Assembly (NCBI GenBank): GCA_009746045.1
Contig: RPFO01000164.1
Location: 3,046,874 to 3,110,873, forward strand
Length of the DNA: 64,000 bases
Reading direction: 5' to 3'
Source: Mesostigma viride
Lineage: Eukaryota > Streptophyta > Mesostigmatophyceae > Mesostigmatales > Mesostigmataceae
The notes beneath the pieces are model-generated. The model did not search any database, was not told where the DNA came from, and worked only from the letters and a program-made list of their open reading frames with translations. Below are positions 11,020-23,100 of this stretch, one piece after another. The number at the start of each line of letters is the position of its first letter. Within the stretch, counting starts at the first letter, position 1. The position numbers were made by a program, and so were the translations under genes.

Positions 11020-12065
11020 TTAGCATGTTTTTGGCGGATGTTTCATCACCCAACGGCCACGGCGCCACCAAGCTACAGAATCGGGACGACCAGCGCCGCG
11101 AGGCCACCGACCACAATCGTCGCAGCTGCCGCGTCATCCTCAGGATTGATCAAGCTCGGCATGCAGCCCGGGGAGAACCCAGACTCTTTTCTCGAGGAGC
11201 TCAGGAACCAGCTCTTCATACGACTGGAGCTGCAAGGGGTAGCACTGCAGGGTGCCCACCATATGCCCGAATCATAGGGCAAGGCTGCCCTGCCCCCCCC
11301 CCTCTCCCCCGCCGCCAGTGCTCCTCACCTCCAGTGGCATCGCCACCAGAGCCAGGTTCCTCTCTCGACGCAGGAAGCTGAAGCACTCCCCCTGGTCAGT
11401 GGACGATGATCTGATGCCTGCTCAACAGCAGTCTAGCGGCCTGACTAGCGACTATGTGCACCACAACACCTCCCCTGAGAAGCACATACAACGTCTACAT
11501 TAGCGGGGGGCGCTGACCTACATGTCAACAAGCTAGAAACTGTGGAAGCCCACCCGGGTCCCCCAGGATAGAGGAAGCTACACGTTTTTCTTTTGTGATG
11601 GGGAAGTTGGAATGGCTTGACTCATTTGTATGCTGGCACTCCATGTATTAGTCATAAAAATAGCTGATTGTGGCTATTTTTATAGCTTGTGCCGCAGCCT
11701 ATGCCTTGACAGCACCTGGCCTTTACAGCATCCGCTTTGTCAGCCGCAACTCTTGTAGAACGCCTAGGCTGAGGATGCCATTGTTGTGAAATCGCATCCG
11801 CTACGTGTCAGCTGACCTCGGCCTTACTGCACCCACAGTAAATGCCGGACTCTCCTAGTGAAATTATGTACGTTGTGCATGGTTGCATGCATGCACCTGT
11901 GGCCTGCCTTATTGGCAGTGAGAGAAGGATCAGTGTCTCTGACTCGGCCCTTCTTGTTTGTATAGCAACAATCGGCGTCAGGGATGGAAAGCACTATGAT
12001 AATCTTGCATTATTGTGCTCCGCAACGTACTCCCCAACGGGCCGGGAGCTAATCAACTAATTATC
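11020..12065 (+). mobile_element. ORF1-type non-LTR retroelement, copy C (decayed)
   Basis: Two frames give homologues of copy B: ATKLQNRDDQRREATDHNRR with CRVI, then FLEELRNQLFIRLELQGVAL and GAHHMPES, then FLSRRRKLKH and VDDDLMPAQQQ. The order equals that of copy B. The 3' region still shows the phrase CTTACTGCACCCACAG and a degraded hairpin (GTGCTCCG...CCGGGAGC) near 12018-12050, and the tail is eroded. Several frameshifts and stops make it non-functional. Confidence 0.65.
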
Positions 12066-12302
12066 ATTCAGTCGTCGGTAATTGCTACATTTTATAAGGC
12101 CTCACAAGGTACATCCAACTAAGTTGTCCAAAGTCCAGCTATACACTTTTTTTTGGCAGGCCGGTTTGCAATAAACCTTTTTTTTGGCAGGTCATTGGCA
12201 GCAGAACAAAGCAAACTTCTTTTCCAAACGTTGTCTCATTGATTGTGCGATCAAAGTGCATGCAATTAAGCGATAGCTGCCAGCTATATATGCAGGTGGA
12301 CT

Positions 12303-12593
12303 AAACACGTGTGTAGTACTCCTACACACAGATCTCGAGTGATTTATCTAGTACCAAATCCGAAAGGCTTGCATCACTCCCCGGACAGGAGAACTTTTGC
12401 GGATGACTGTAGGTGTAAGTTGGCGATGCCATGGTAACCGGAGACGTCCGTCCTATAGTCAGCAAAATTGGTGCGAGAGGTCCCCAGTTCGATTCCGGTC
12501 AGATTCATTTGCAGATCGCGTTTTTCCGCATTTTCCGCGGCCCGGCACTGACCGCAAATTATGGTTTTCACCTTTGCGGAGTGTCTGATCAGA
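12303..12593 (+). mobile_element. SINE-like insertion with 17-bp target duplication and tRNA-like core
   Basis: The 17-mer ATATATGCAGGTGGACT occurs at 12286-12302 and again at 12594-12610, flanking a 291-bp insert. The insert has a near-palindrome at its left end (GTGTGTAGTACTCCTACACAC broken by one base). A tRNA-like core at about 12422-12505 includes GTTCGATTCC, a good polymerase III B-box, preceded by GGTCCCCA as in a T-arm. The left end and core resemble those of the repeats at 41120-41465 and 50300-50640, so one SINE superfamily is inferred. Confidence 0.75.
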
Positions 12594-12636
12594 ATATATG
12601 CAGGTGGACTGATCAACGCGCGCACATATGCATGTG

Positions 12637-12722
12637 CACGTGTAATTAATTAATTAATTTATTAACTTATTAATTAATTAATTAATTAGACTCGTGCTCC
12701 CGTCGGGGAGTCACGGAGCATT
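12637..12722 (-). mobile_element. 3' end of ORF1-type retroelement, inverted
   Basis: A run of TTAA/ATTA units (12637-12690) is followed on the plus strand by the inverted 3' hairpin seen in copies A and B. It is therefore the tail of a copy on the minus strand. Only the last 35 or so bases before the tail are recognisable. Confidence 0.75.
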
Positions 12723-13256
12723 AACCCCGATGGATGGATGGGTGGGTACAAACAATCCTACCGGTCTAAGCTATCTACATCAGCTACCTACGGCATCTAT
12801 CTAACAGCATTACTACCTACAACATCTATCTATACAGCACTGGCGTGCCTCCCACGGGCTTGCACACGCGGGCGCTTCCCCACAGGGGGGGGCTCGTTGT
12901 CCTCTATGACCTGGGCCCACTTGGCCTTGTCCATCATCTTCGTCCAAATCACGGAGAGGTACGTGTAATATACTTTATTAATCAACTGCACTACTAGCTA
13001 TAGCATGCATGTGAGCAGGCCATGCATAAACGTGCATGGATGTAATATGTTGCAAGATGGCTGGCGCCACATGCAGAGTTTTAAAATTAAACATCTTTCC
13101 TGTTACATTGATCATTAGTTAGATTTGTCAAGTATAGCAGATATCCATGCACCGCAGTTAGTTGATTCCCGATCGATGTACAGTCATCATGCACCTGCAG
13201 ACACACAAACACCCTAACTCACTACTAGTTGTACGTGCAGACTTTGGCCTGATAAT
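12723..13256. promoter_or_regulatory. 3' flank of CTL-B with TGTAA signal
   Basis: TGTAA on the minus strand at 13107-13103, 150 bp beyond the CTL-B stop, is the likely poly(A) signal. The rest holds no gene I can see. Confidence 0.55.
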
Positions 13257-13828
13257 CTACTGGGTGTTGGCAGAGAACCTGTTCGGATCAGGCGAGCTCA
13301 CGCGGGCCATGATTCCCGTGTCAAAGCACTGGTTGGAGGCGTCCAAAAAGGAGCCGTTGGCCCGCAGCTTAAACAGCTGTGCTTGCACGCGTGTGGCGCC
13401 CAGAGAATACATCACGGGCGCGATCTCGTCGGTGCTGTTGGAGAACACGCCTCCCTTTATGACCAGCTGGCCAGGGTTCATGATGATGTTCAATGGGGGT
13501 GAGTTCGGGTTGCGCTCCTGCTCGTAGCCCGTGGGCCACTCCCTCCAGCTACCCTCACCGCCGGGGATGAGTCGGCCCTCGGCCTGGACCCGGGAGAGCT
13601 GGCCAGAGCCGTCGTTGTCGTAGTAGAAGCACAGGAGGTAGTCCACATTGTTGGTGAGGGGGGACGCGTTATCGGCACCATTGTAGTCGGACTTGCTGGT
13701 ACCTAGATCCTGCATGATGACCTTTATGCTCTCCGAACCGGCCTCCAGGACCAAGACGGAGTCGTCGCTGGAATCCCAGTTGCAGTTGTCTGCCGGAGTG
13801 GTGGGGCACTGGCTGACAGCAGGGACAT
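13257..13828 (-). CDS. CTL-B exon 6: C-terminal four-Cys domain
   Basis: The exon encodes DVPAVSQCPTTP to RFSANTQ, then TAG, and is the paralogue of CTL-A exon 7. Conserved are CNW, ESIKVIM, LLCFYYD, GRLIPGG, WREW, QERNP, GGVF and QCFDTG. Confidence 0.82.
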
Positions 13829-16800
13829 CTGCCGAAACAGCATAGGCATAATTGTGCAAGCAATTCAACATGGACAATAGTGGCTCTCAGGGAACACAGG
13901 AGGAGTGCAAAAAAGAGCCATGCCCTAACTGTGAAGTTGGTAGAAAGCCAGGGTGCAGACAGCATACAGTTGTCTAAGAGGCAATTGCAAGAAGGTTTGT
14001 GCCAGTATCTAGCAGGGAGGAATGCCCAGCGAAACTGCTGAAACAAACTGCCAAAAGCCCATAAAATATGCATATGCAATGTACACAACGCCAAGCGCTA
14101 CTCAACGTCCACCCGTTATTCCTTTTCCCGTGCCTTAGCCTGCCAACACGATGACAGCCCCCACCACCAACATGACCAAAAAAATACAAACCTCCTGGTG
14201 GCGGAGGTGACGGCGGCGGAGGGGATGGTGGTGGTGACGGTGGTGGTGGTGATGGAGGTGGTGGTGATGGAGGTGGCGGCGGCGGAGGGGATGGTGGTGG
14301 TGACGGTGGTGGTGGTGATGGAGGTGGCGGCGGCGGAGGGGGTGGTGGTGATGGTGGTGGCGGTGGTGACGGTGGTGGCGGTGACGGCGGTGGTGGTGGT
14401 GGCGGTGACGGCGGTGGTGGTGGCGACGGCGGTGGCGGCGGTGGCGGTGACGGCGGTGGCGGTGGTGGCGGTGGTGGCGGTGACGGCGGTGGCGGTGGTG
14501 GCGGTGGTGATGGTGGCAGTGGCGGTGAGGGGATGCCTGCCAGTTGCCAATATCGAACGAAAAAAAATTTGTCCACCAGGCAGGCAGAGATAAAGTTTGT
14601 AAAGAGTTAATCACTGCATGGGTTAGATGGGGAAAAAAAATGAGCACTTTCACTACGGTTTTTCAGCATTAGTGCAGGTATTAGTCAAGCCAAATTACCT
14701 AATTAACAATAAAAAAGGACATTATCATAAACCCATGCCAAGTATCATTTGAAACCCTTGCCATTCAACAACACATGTACATTACCACACATTGTCATTT
14801 TCCTTCACATGCCGGCAATGACGATCCAGGGGCCACCTGCAGAACCTAACAAGATGATTTCCCCCTGCATGCCCAAAGTGCCGCCCCCATCAATCTCCCA
14901 AAAGCTTGGAGAGCCAAGCCAAAGCACACCTGCCTGCCGCCACCCACCACGCGTGGAATAGTTTCCATGCCTGCCGATTGGGCTGCCTCAAACGTGATGC
15001 TAGGCGTCTCTCACTAAGCAAGGTCGGCCTCAACATGGAATGTGCTAGGCCATAGGCAAATATGTTGGGCTGCTACCACTAAACACGCTAACCTAAACAT
15101 GTCAGGTTAACACGCAAACCTAAACCGTTCTGCCAAATATGTTAGGCCTCTATCCCCAATAGTTTCTATGCCTCTACCGCTACAGATGTCCGGCAGTTCT
15201 ATACCTGCAGATGCCATTGGCATTTACCATCAAACACACACACTGAACCTGCAAGCATCAATCACGCTAGTCATGTAGCCTCTGACATGAGCTGTGCTTA
15301 CTTGAGATCGCCGGCGTCTCGCACACATAGAGGAAGGTCCGGAAGCAGAACTCATCATCCCAGATGCCCGTCAGCGTGCCACCCACGGTCGACCCGATCA
15401 AGCGCACGCAGTCCTGCCCATTGCGGAAGTTGTCAGGCTGGTTGGACAGCCAGGGGGGGGAGGGGTAGGGGCTGGTCCCCACGCGATTGCCAAAGGTGAA
15501 CGGCGTGTTGTTGTCCGCCCACACGTAGGTGCCCTCCGTGGCCAGGTCGTTGAGACCAATCCAGCAGTTGTTGCCCAGCCCGCACACCGCCGCCACCGCA
15601 TCATTCTCTGCGGCGCTGGAGATAGCCACCAGGTCACCGGTGGCACCCCCCACGTTGGTCCGGTCGCACGCCGACTCGGCATCGTTCCAGCTGGCGGTGC
15701 TGCTGCCCCTCCGCAGGCACGTGTTGGCGGTCAGCGTCCAGCCCTCGGGGCAACGCAGTGAAGAAGGTGGCGGCGATGGTGGCGGTGGCGATGGTGGCGG
15801 CGGCGATGGCGATGGTGGCGGAGGTGATGGTGGCGGAGGTGATGGAGGCGGCGGCGATGGTGGTGGCGGCGATGGCGGCGACGGTGGCGGCAGAGCTGCA
15901 CGCACATCATGAAAAGGGGGCACCACAGCACCAAGGCAAAGGGAAACTTGAGCAACGGGACAAGACCCAGCCTTGCTGTCATGAATAATATCGAGCAACC
16001 AGAGGATGGCTGTCCAGGATGGTCTGGTGATGCGGCCACCAAAGCGTAGTGTCAGAGCATGAGGAATGGAAAAGGGAAGGCAAGACAATCCAAGAACAAT
16101 CCCACCCGGGGCGGCAACGTCACGCACATGAACCCTAAAGCCTGAACCCAACCTGAATCCCTTGACCTTTCAATCCCTAAACAATCAACTGTGATGAGCT
16201 GTCTCAAGGTTCAGGACATGGGCCTGCTCAGTATACTTTCTCAGCGTTTATGTGACAGCAAAGCAGTAGCACACTAATAAGTAATAAATGGAAATGCCAT
16301 GGCCATTGCTGTTGCATCCCAGCGCCTTGGTAATAGGGCACCATTTGGCCGGTGACTGGGGCAGTTGTCTAAATTAACCTGGCACAACATGCTTGCCTGA
16401 CATGTTTTGAGGGAAATGGGCAGAAAAGCACTCAAATGAAATCCAGGGCTGGCTGAGGATAGCCAACAAAAACTTCTACAGATCGCCCTCGTTCTCACCA
16501 ACAGCTTCTACGGATCGCCCTCGTTCTCAACAAAAGCTTCTACGCGTCACCCTCGTTGTCCAGTCTTTCCGTCCATGCACACTGAGGCTGCACCCACCAC
16601 CTGTCACCCACCACCAGTCACACTGCAGAAACCAACTTCATGCCCACACGGCCCCACAACCTGTCCCACATGCCCAAAGTGCATGCCGGCCATTGCAGCA
16701 GCGCCTGCCTGCCACCCTACACACAACCTTGCCACGTACATGTCACCGTGGGCGTCTCGCACACATAGAGGAAGGTCCGGAAGCAAAACTCATCATCCCA

Positions 16801-19020
16801 GATGCCCGTCAGCGTGCCACCCACGGTCGACCCGATCAGGCGCACGCAGTCCTGCCCGTTGCGGAAGTTGTCAGGCTGGTTGGACAGCCAGGGGGGGGAG
16901 GGGTAGGGGCTGGTCCCCACGCGATTGCCAAAGGTGAACGGCGTGCTGTTGTCCGCCCACACGTACGTGCCCTCCCTGGCCAGGTCGTTGAGACCGATCC
17001 AGCAGTTGTTGCCCAGCCCGCACACCACCGCCACCGCATCATTCTCTGCGGCGCTGGAGATAGCCACCAGATCACCGGTGGCACCCCCCACGTTGGTCCG
17101 GTCGCACGCCGACTCGGCATCGTTCCAGCTGGCGGTGCTGCTGCCCCTCCGCAGGCACGTGTTGGCGGTCAGCGTCCAGCCTGCGGGACAGAAAACTGCG
17201 GGGGGAAGGGGATGGTGGTGGTGGCGGAAATAACGAAACAACGACGCAGTGTCTTCATGAGACATGACAGTGGGAAACTAGCCGCGGACAAATTGGCATG
17301 CAGGCCATGAAGCAGATACCCCCTCATCGCACATCTGTCCCGCGGTATCATTCCATTTCCATTCCAACGTATGGACTAGATTGCCACCTTACCAATCGCC
17401 CTCCCGCCTGTCGACAAACCGCCCTAATTGCGTGCCTAAGATTCCCTCCAAGAGGGACGAGACAGTTATCCAGTATTGCTCCCAACCCCGTTGAACCCAA
17501 ACCCCCTCGCGTACCTGGCGCCAGCGCGGTCTCGCACACCGGATAGTATAGGCTCCGGTTGCAGTCCTCGTCATTCCAGCGGCCCCGCAACCGTCCATTG
17601 CGGTTGACCACCTGCAGGCGCACACAGTCCTCGTTGTCCCGGAAGTTGTTCGGCTCGTTCAGCTGCCACGGGGGTGTCGGGAAGTCGTCGTCGGGATCAA
17701 AGCCGTAGGTGAAGGGCGTGACGCCATCGGCCCACACATATACCCCCTCCGTGGCAAGGTCGTTGAGGCCGATCCAACAGCGCTGGCCGGAGCCACATAC
17801 AGAAGCCACCGCATTGTTCTCGGCCGACCTGCTGATGGCCACCAGGTTCCCCCTGGCGCCCCCCACGGTGGTCTGGCACTCCGCCTGGCCCTGCGCCCAC
17901 GTGCCCACGCGGCTGCCCCTCCGCAAACACGTGTTGGCAAGGAGCGTCCAGCCATCCGGGCAGCGCACTGAAAGGGGGCGGGCTCGGGTGAGCGGGGGTG
18001 GGAGGGGTGGGGGGGGGGGGGGGGGGGGGGGGCGGTTGGACAGTGGAAAAAGGGGCAGAAGCCCATCATCACGACGCACAGCCAACGTGTTGTTGGGCGG
18101 GGGCTGATATGATCAACAAGGGGAAGGGTGAACGATGAGAGCATGGGGACTAGGCATAAGCAAACAAGCCCCTGAAGCGTGTGGTGAAGGCAGCAACAGG
18201 GCCAGGGTGGTTGCCGATGGCGGCGGTGCGGGGCCTGTCAACGACACTCGTGGCAGCGGGGCCGGCAGGAGCGGCCGAGGCAGAGCCAGCAGGGGCTCCA
18301 GCAGGATCCAGGGTATTGGAGGGAACTATGTCTCCAGGCTGGGGCTCTTCTCTGCCGTGCGCCCACGCTGGAAAACGGCTGGTATCTGGCTTGGACGTGC
18401 GGCGCCACGGAGGTGGCTGGGTGCTCGTCAGGATAAACACACGCGCCTCCGTGTTGTCCTGGTGTCACCCTTGACTGACATGTTCATGCAATGTAGATGG
18501 GCCGAGATGGCCATAACCAACGAAATGAACTCAGTGGTCGACTGCGAGCCATATCGAGGCTGGGTTTGCACAATTCAAGAAAACAACCACATACATCAAC
18601 TAGACACGAGACAAGTCCTGCACGTGCTACAGAAAACGATGGTCTTGTGGAGAATCCTTCACTGTCAGCAGCAGAAACATGGTGTGGGTCTCTTGCCCAT
18701 GGTTCAGCTCTTGGCAAAAGGAAAAAACGCAAGCATTCCGTGTGAGACAGTATCACTGTACAATTATAGCATACAGAATGCCATGCCACAGCAATGAGGT
18801 TTCTCCAAGGCAAAAGATTAAAGGACTTCAAAAGAGGGCCTAGCCATCAACTTATGCTTTCGCATAAGCCTGCAAATCCCACCCTCCAAGGTCGGTTCCT
18901 ACTAGTACCTCCGTTGGTTGCATCAGCACCCTGGCTCGCAGACAGCCAAATCGCAATCCCCAGCCATGCTAGCCTCCACAGGGTGAGGCCAGCAGCCCGC
19001 CTTGGCGGCGATATCGCCAT
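13257..19020 (-). CDS. CTL-B: secreted three-CTLD protein
   Basis: Proposed exons on the minus strand are 19020-18909, 17967-17515, 17195-16740, 15895-15302, 14536-14192 and 13828-13257. All junctions are GT-AG and phase 1. The sum is 2532 bp, an 843-residue protein. Order: signal peptide (MAISPPRRAAGLTLWRLAWL...), CTLD with EPN, two nearly identical CTLDs with QPD, a 115-residue Ser/Pro-rich rod, and the four-Cys C-terminal domain shared with CTL-A. By family knowledge EPN suggests mannose-type and QPD galactose-type sugar binding. A secreted multi-specific cell-wall or recognition lectin is inferred. A further candidate linker exon at 18325-18248 (78 bp, phase 1, VPSNTLDPAGAPAG...) has a weak GTGTCG donor and is left out. 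CTL-A lies 4.7 kb downstream in the same direction, a tandem pair. Confidence 0.85.
14192..14536 (-). CDS. CTL-B exon 5: Ser/Pro-rich rod
   Basis: About 115 residues are almost entirely PPPPS and PPPP repeats between acceptor GGCAG and donor GGAG/GTTTGT, phase 1. Such segments are typical of hydroxyproline-rich algal cell-wall proteins. The DNA is a GGT/GGC array, so its length may vary between strains. Confidence 0.75.
15302..15895 (-). CDS. CTL-B exon 4: SPPPP linker plus CTLD 3 (QPD type)
   Basis: The exon starts with about 45 residues of PPPPS/PPPS repeats and continues with a CTLD nearly identical to CTLD 2. The acceptor is GTGCAG and the donor TCAA/GTAAGC, both phase 1. Confidence 0.9.
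16740..17195 (-). CDS. CTL-B exon 3: CTLD 2 (QPD type)
   Basis: A full CTLD from CPAGW to VCETP with WIGLND, NQPDNFRNGQDC and IWDDEFC. The acceptor is CCCGCAG and the donor ACAT/GTACGT. Over the roughly 135 shared residues it differs from CTLD 3 at only about five positions (for example AREG versus ATEG and DNST versus DNNT). Confidence 0.9.
17515..17967 (-). CDS. CTL-B exon 2: CTLD 1 (EPN type)
   Basis: A full CTLD runs from CPDGW to PVCETA. Motifs are WIGLND, LNEPNNFRDNEDC and RWNDEDC, so this is the only domain here with the canonical mannose-type EPN plus WND set. The acceptor is CTTTCAG and the donor CCAG/GTACGC. A run of about 26 C residues (minus strand) lies 40 bp upstream of the acceptor. 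Confidence 0.9.
18909..19020 (-). CDS. CTL-B exon 1: signal peptide
   Basis: The ATG at 19020 gives MAISPPRRAAGLTLWRLAWL, then a hydrophobic core and a small-residue end (SASQGADA). The donor is GGAG/GTACTA in phase 1. An upstream in-frame ATG at 19056 is possible, but the CTL-A paralogue supports the inner start. Confidence 0.75.
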
Positions 19021-20187
19021 GCCCTGTTGATTGCAGATCGGGAGGACACGCGTCAAGTGTGCGACGCCAGGTTAGCGGCTAGTTGGTAAAACATTACGCC
19101 CAGAAGCAACAATTTAGCAGCAGGAAAGATTAGACGCCAGGTTGCATTGTAAAAGGTTTGTTTTTTTTTACGACGCAAATTCTATGGTCATGTCTAGGAC
19201 GCACGCCCAGCTCAATAATAGAAGTTTGCAAGTGGACTTACCGGCGTGCACGATATGTCAGAGAATAGTATAGAGAATAGTTTGCTTGCTTTTGTCGATG
19301 AGGCGCGGAGGTCGGATCGCGTGAATGCGAATTGACTCTCGAAAGATGAGCATAAGTTGCGAGCATTCCCAATATATAGCAGTGCATGGTGCGAATCCTA
19401 GACATCCTAGGCTGTGGAGTATTGCACAGGACGCAACCAGATTCCATTAGCAAAAATGGTCACGCGTACACCGTTGGCACGCGGCATTGCATCCTTGATG
19501 CTTCTGCATCGATATCCCTAATCTACCTCAGTCGGGTCATGACTCATGACGCGCGAAGGTGACGGGATCCACCGAGGGCCAGCAGGATGATCCATAATGA
19601 CATCATGGTTTTTAATATAGTTGGATATCCATGCTACGGCCACGTGGCGGACCTACTGTCTGCATACTAGTCAACAATGTACTCGCCACGTGGCACGCCG
19701 ACAGGGCCGCCTGGCCGGGGCGCGGGGCGGGTCCCGGTGACGCGCTATGCAAACATCAACATTGCACCGACGGTGCATCTCCGAAAGGGCTCCGACAGGC
19801 GACAATTATTTACGCCCGACCAGCTCGCCAAAGGCACGCGAGGGTTCAAGCAGATGCATCATCGAATGCTCGCAATCTCACCGAATTCCATGCCCAGGAC
19901 TGCAGGAGCGTAGTTGCCTCGTGAACAAATAGCGGCACCAGGTTTTTGTCTGTTGGGTAATGTACTGTCATTTCTTACATAATGCATCCTTCCTTTTTTT
20001 TTTTTCGGCTCATAAATAATAACGTCTACGCTTCACTCTTATTTTTCCTTTCTGAATCTTGCTTAAAAAGCGTTCTTTTTGGTCCGTGCATGCAACTGTT
20101 TGTAGGTATGTGCACGAAGGCCTCTTTTGCCCTAACCCATATTTCGAAAGCTGTCGATTTGTGCAGCTCATCGCGCGCGTCGAGGAA
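19021..20187. promoter_or_regulatory. Divergent intergenic region between CTL-B and PCY-A
   Basis: These 1.17 kb separate two divergently oriented secreted-protein genes and must contain both promoters. I see no clear TATA box or known motif, and no coding sequence I trust. Confidence 0.5.
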
Positions 20188-23100
20188 ATGACGCCACAAA
20201 TGAACCTTGCGAGCATTCTGGTTGCTGTCTTTCTGCTCAATACGATCGCCCGAGGAAGTTGTGAAGGTACCCGTCGAAGTCGACGAGTTAGCAAATATTT
20301 GCATATAAAATTCATTTTTTTGTGCGGGAAGCCTTGTGTTGACTCGTTCCGGTTTACTGTTCAACCGTACCGCTCGCTCAACACGCGGAAAACGTCACCG
20401 TGTCCTTCAGGTTCTCTCTCGGAATTGTTCACGAGGAAAGCTTCCATTTTTCGCGACAGGCTTAGGGGCAGTAGCAGCAAGTTCTTGCATTTTGTCTTAC
20501 ATGGGCATGGTTGCCAAGCCTGAAGCTGTGGTCGTGTAGCAGCCGATCGCTACTATTTCCTTTGCTTGCCACCAAGGCATTACAACCACCGAAATGCGAA
20601 ACACAGGCAGTACGCTTACGGTTTCAAGGGGGGACGTTGAGATTGTTGGGGGAGCCTTGTAGGCAGGTTGGGGCAGTGGCATTCAGTCGGGGGGGGGGGG
20701 GGGGGGGGAAAGGAGCTAGCATGCCATACTTCATTCCTTGATGGTACCACTTGGATCATTAAACCCTGTTTGGCTTTTCTTCATTTTTTGCTAGGGAGAC
20801 TTTCCTTGCTTTCACGGCACTCAGCAAGAATGGACCCCTGACGAAAGACTCCATCCGGCCCTGGTAGCTCCGGCACATGTCCTCTTGCTTTCTTTCATCA
20901 CGCTTGGGCATCACACTAGCAGCATTCCTATTCCCACACCGTGCATGGTAGTCCCCACGGCTTGCTATGCTGGCTCCCGCCCGCCCGCGGCTGTTCTCCT
21001 GGCATTCCCTTGCCCTGTAACCCGTCTACGTGATTATTAATAAATCCTGTCATCACTCATCCCTTGCCTTGTCATCCCTGCCCTGCCACCCCTTGCCTTG
21101 TCATCCTCTTGCCCTGCCATCCTCTTGCCCTGCCATCCTCTTGCCCTGCCACCCCTTGCCCTGCCACCCCTTGCCCTGCCACCCCTTGCCCTGTCATCCA
21201 CTTGCCCTGCCACCCCTTGCCCTGCCACCCCTTGCCCTGTCATCCTCTTGCCCTGCCGTCTCCCGCAGACATCCCCTACCCGACCTCGCTCCTGTTCGCG
21301 GGGATCCAGACCTACCTCGTGGGCGGCGCCAACGATGCATGGGCGAGGCACCCCGACCCCAACTTCTTCCAGAACTGGGCAAACACCGTGCGGCCACAAG
21401 TGGGCGACCGGCTGGGTGGGTGGCCATTCGTGGTGGTACAGCAGCATAATGTCAGTCCTTGGTAAAACGCTTGGTACAGTTATTGGGTGGCCGTCCGAGT
21501 TGGGGCCCGTTTGCAATAGGACGGCACCCGGTCCATGCACCAACGGGTGGCATCGGCAGGCTCGTTGCGTGTGGCCGTCCTCGGTGGCGCCGCCGCAGCA
21601 TAAGTCGATCACTGAAGGTCCATTGCTGCATGCAATGTGTACCGAGGGGAAGGCGGCAGGCATCGTCTGGCACTGTCATTGTGCGCTCGTGGTAGGCAAT
21701 TCCGCTTAGGATAGCGAATGTGTGGGTCAGCTCAGTTAGTCAGGGAGGCTGCTTAGTGTCACCACAAGCATGCAGTATTAGGAGTTGCGCCTGCTGACAG
21801 GCATCCCAGCTGTGCCACATCGAGTGCCCTCACGGTATGCAACCAGAAGGCCCGGTTCCATGCCCGCTTCCTATCAAGGAGACAAGTTCCTTTGTTTGTC
21901 TATGCCATGCCAGTGTGATGATGCAGGCACGCTTGTGGGCTTGTTCTGCATGTCCTGCGGTCTGTTGGTAGGTTGGGTGCTTCTCTCTCATGATGGCTTC
22001 TCTCATTATGGGATATTCCCAATCATAGTGCGGTTTGAATTGTTTGAGCGATGGTTCTTGGGTGCCTGGCCTGACAGCGCTATACTGCATGACTCCCTGG
22101 GCGCTGGGCGGGCGGGCCGCAACGGGTGGCGCGGCTCCTCAGGATGACACAGCGCTCGAATAATGACCCCCCATATAATGACCCCCCATATAATGACCCC
22201 CTTGATTTCATTTGCTGAGCTAGCGCTGTGTCACATTGACGCTGTGTGTTGTGTCAGTGCGATGGCAGGCGAATGCACGTTGGGCACAGCATTGGCAGGC
22301 GGACCACATGGCGCATGGCACCAAGACATCACTGCGTCGTCTGCCTGCCTTGCAGTGCATGGGGGTCTTGAATGCTATTCTGGCATTGCTCCAGCTTTGC
22401 AGCGCATGAGGGTCTTTAATGGTAATAATTCTGGCGTTGCTCCAGCAGAGGCCGCCATTAGCATGCAAGTGAGCGTTTACGATCACCCGCACAATTGCCG
22501 TGGTGTCTTCGGCGGATGCTTCAAAACCCATGCACCGAAGGCAGCGGGCATCCCACAAGGGGCTCACACTATAGTTACGGGTGGCCACCATTTGATCTGA
22601 GTGTGTTCATCGGGGTCTCGGGAACTTGGCCCCAAAGAGTGTTCTTTCATGAGTACGCACGTCCAGCCTTACCCATCACAGCTGGTCATTGCTGAAGGTA
22701 CCCTGCATGCCTTCAGCAGGGTACCCTGGGAACGCATGGGTTGAGTGCTGGCCGTTCACGTACCGCCGGCAAGTTTGACACAGGCCTGGTTGCTGCATCT
22801 CACCAACCGGTTTGTCGTAATGGGCCTTGAAATCAAGCAACCGGTCCATGAGCATGATGGGCCTGACTTGGCCCATACTTGGTTGGTACCTGATGCTGTG
22901 CTGCACTGTCAGGCAACGTGTGCCCCCTGTGTGCGTGGCCTGCAACTGTGTGGGTGTGCAACTGCGAATCGTCGTGTGCACAGAGTTCCAGTGGGGCCGT
23001 CGCTCGCCGTCGCGCGGGCCGTCCGCGCAGACAACGGAGTCGGACACGTCAGCAGGTGGGTCGGTTCAGCCACGCAGCACTTGGTGCCTCCTCTGCTGCC

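Noticed and set aside
12420-12510. A functional tRNA gene
   Set aside because: Only the B-box and T-arm-like part are good. No complete cloverleaf can be drawn, and it sits within an insertion flanked by target duplications.
14116-14593. Val/Ala-rich plus-strand and His/Thr-rich minus-strand frames
   Set aside because: They are shadow frames of the Ser/Pro-rich exon of CTL-B. Only the PPPPS frame fits the splice phase.
16692-17310. Plus-strand 205-codon frame opposite the CTL-B CTLDs
   Set aside because: GC-rich antisense shadow of the lectin exon; no signal or domain.
18135-18797. 220-codon plus-strand open frame
   Set aside because: No recognisable domain. It overlaps intron 1 of CTL-B on the other strand.
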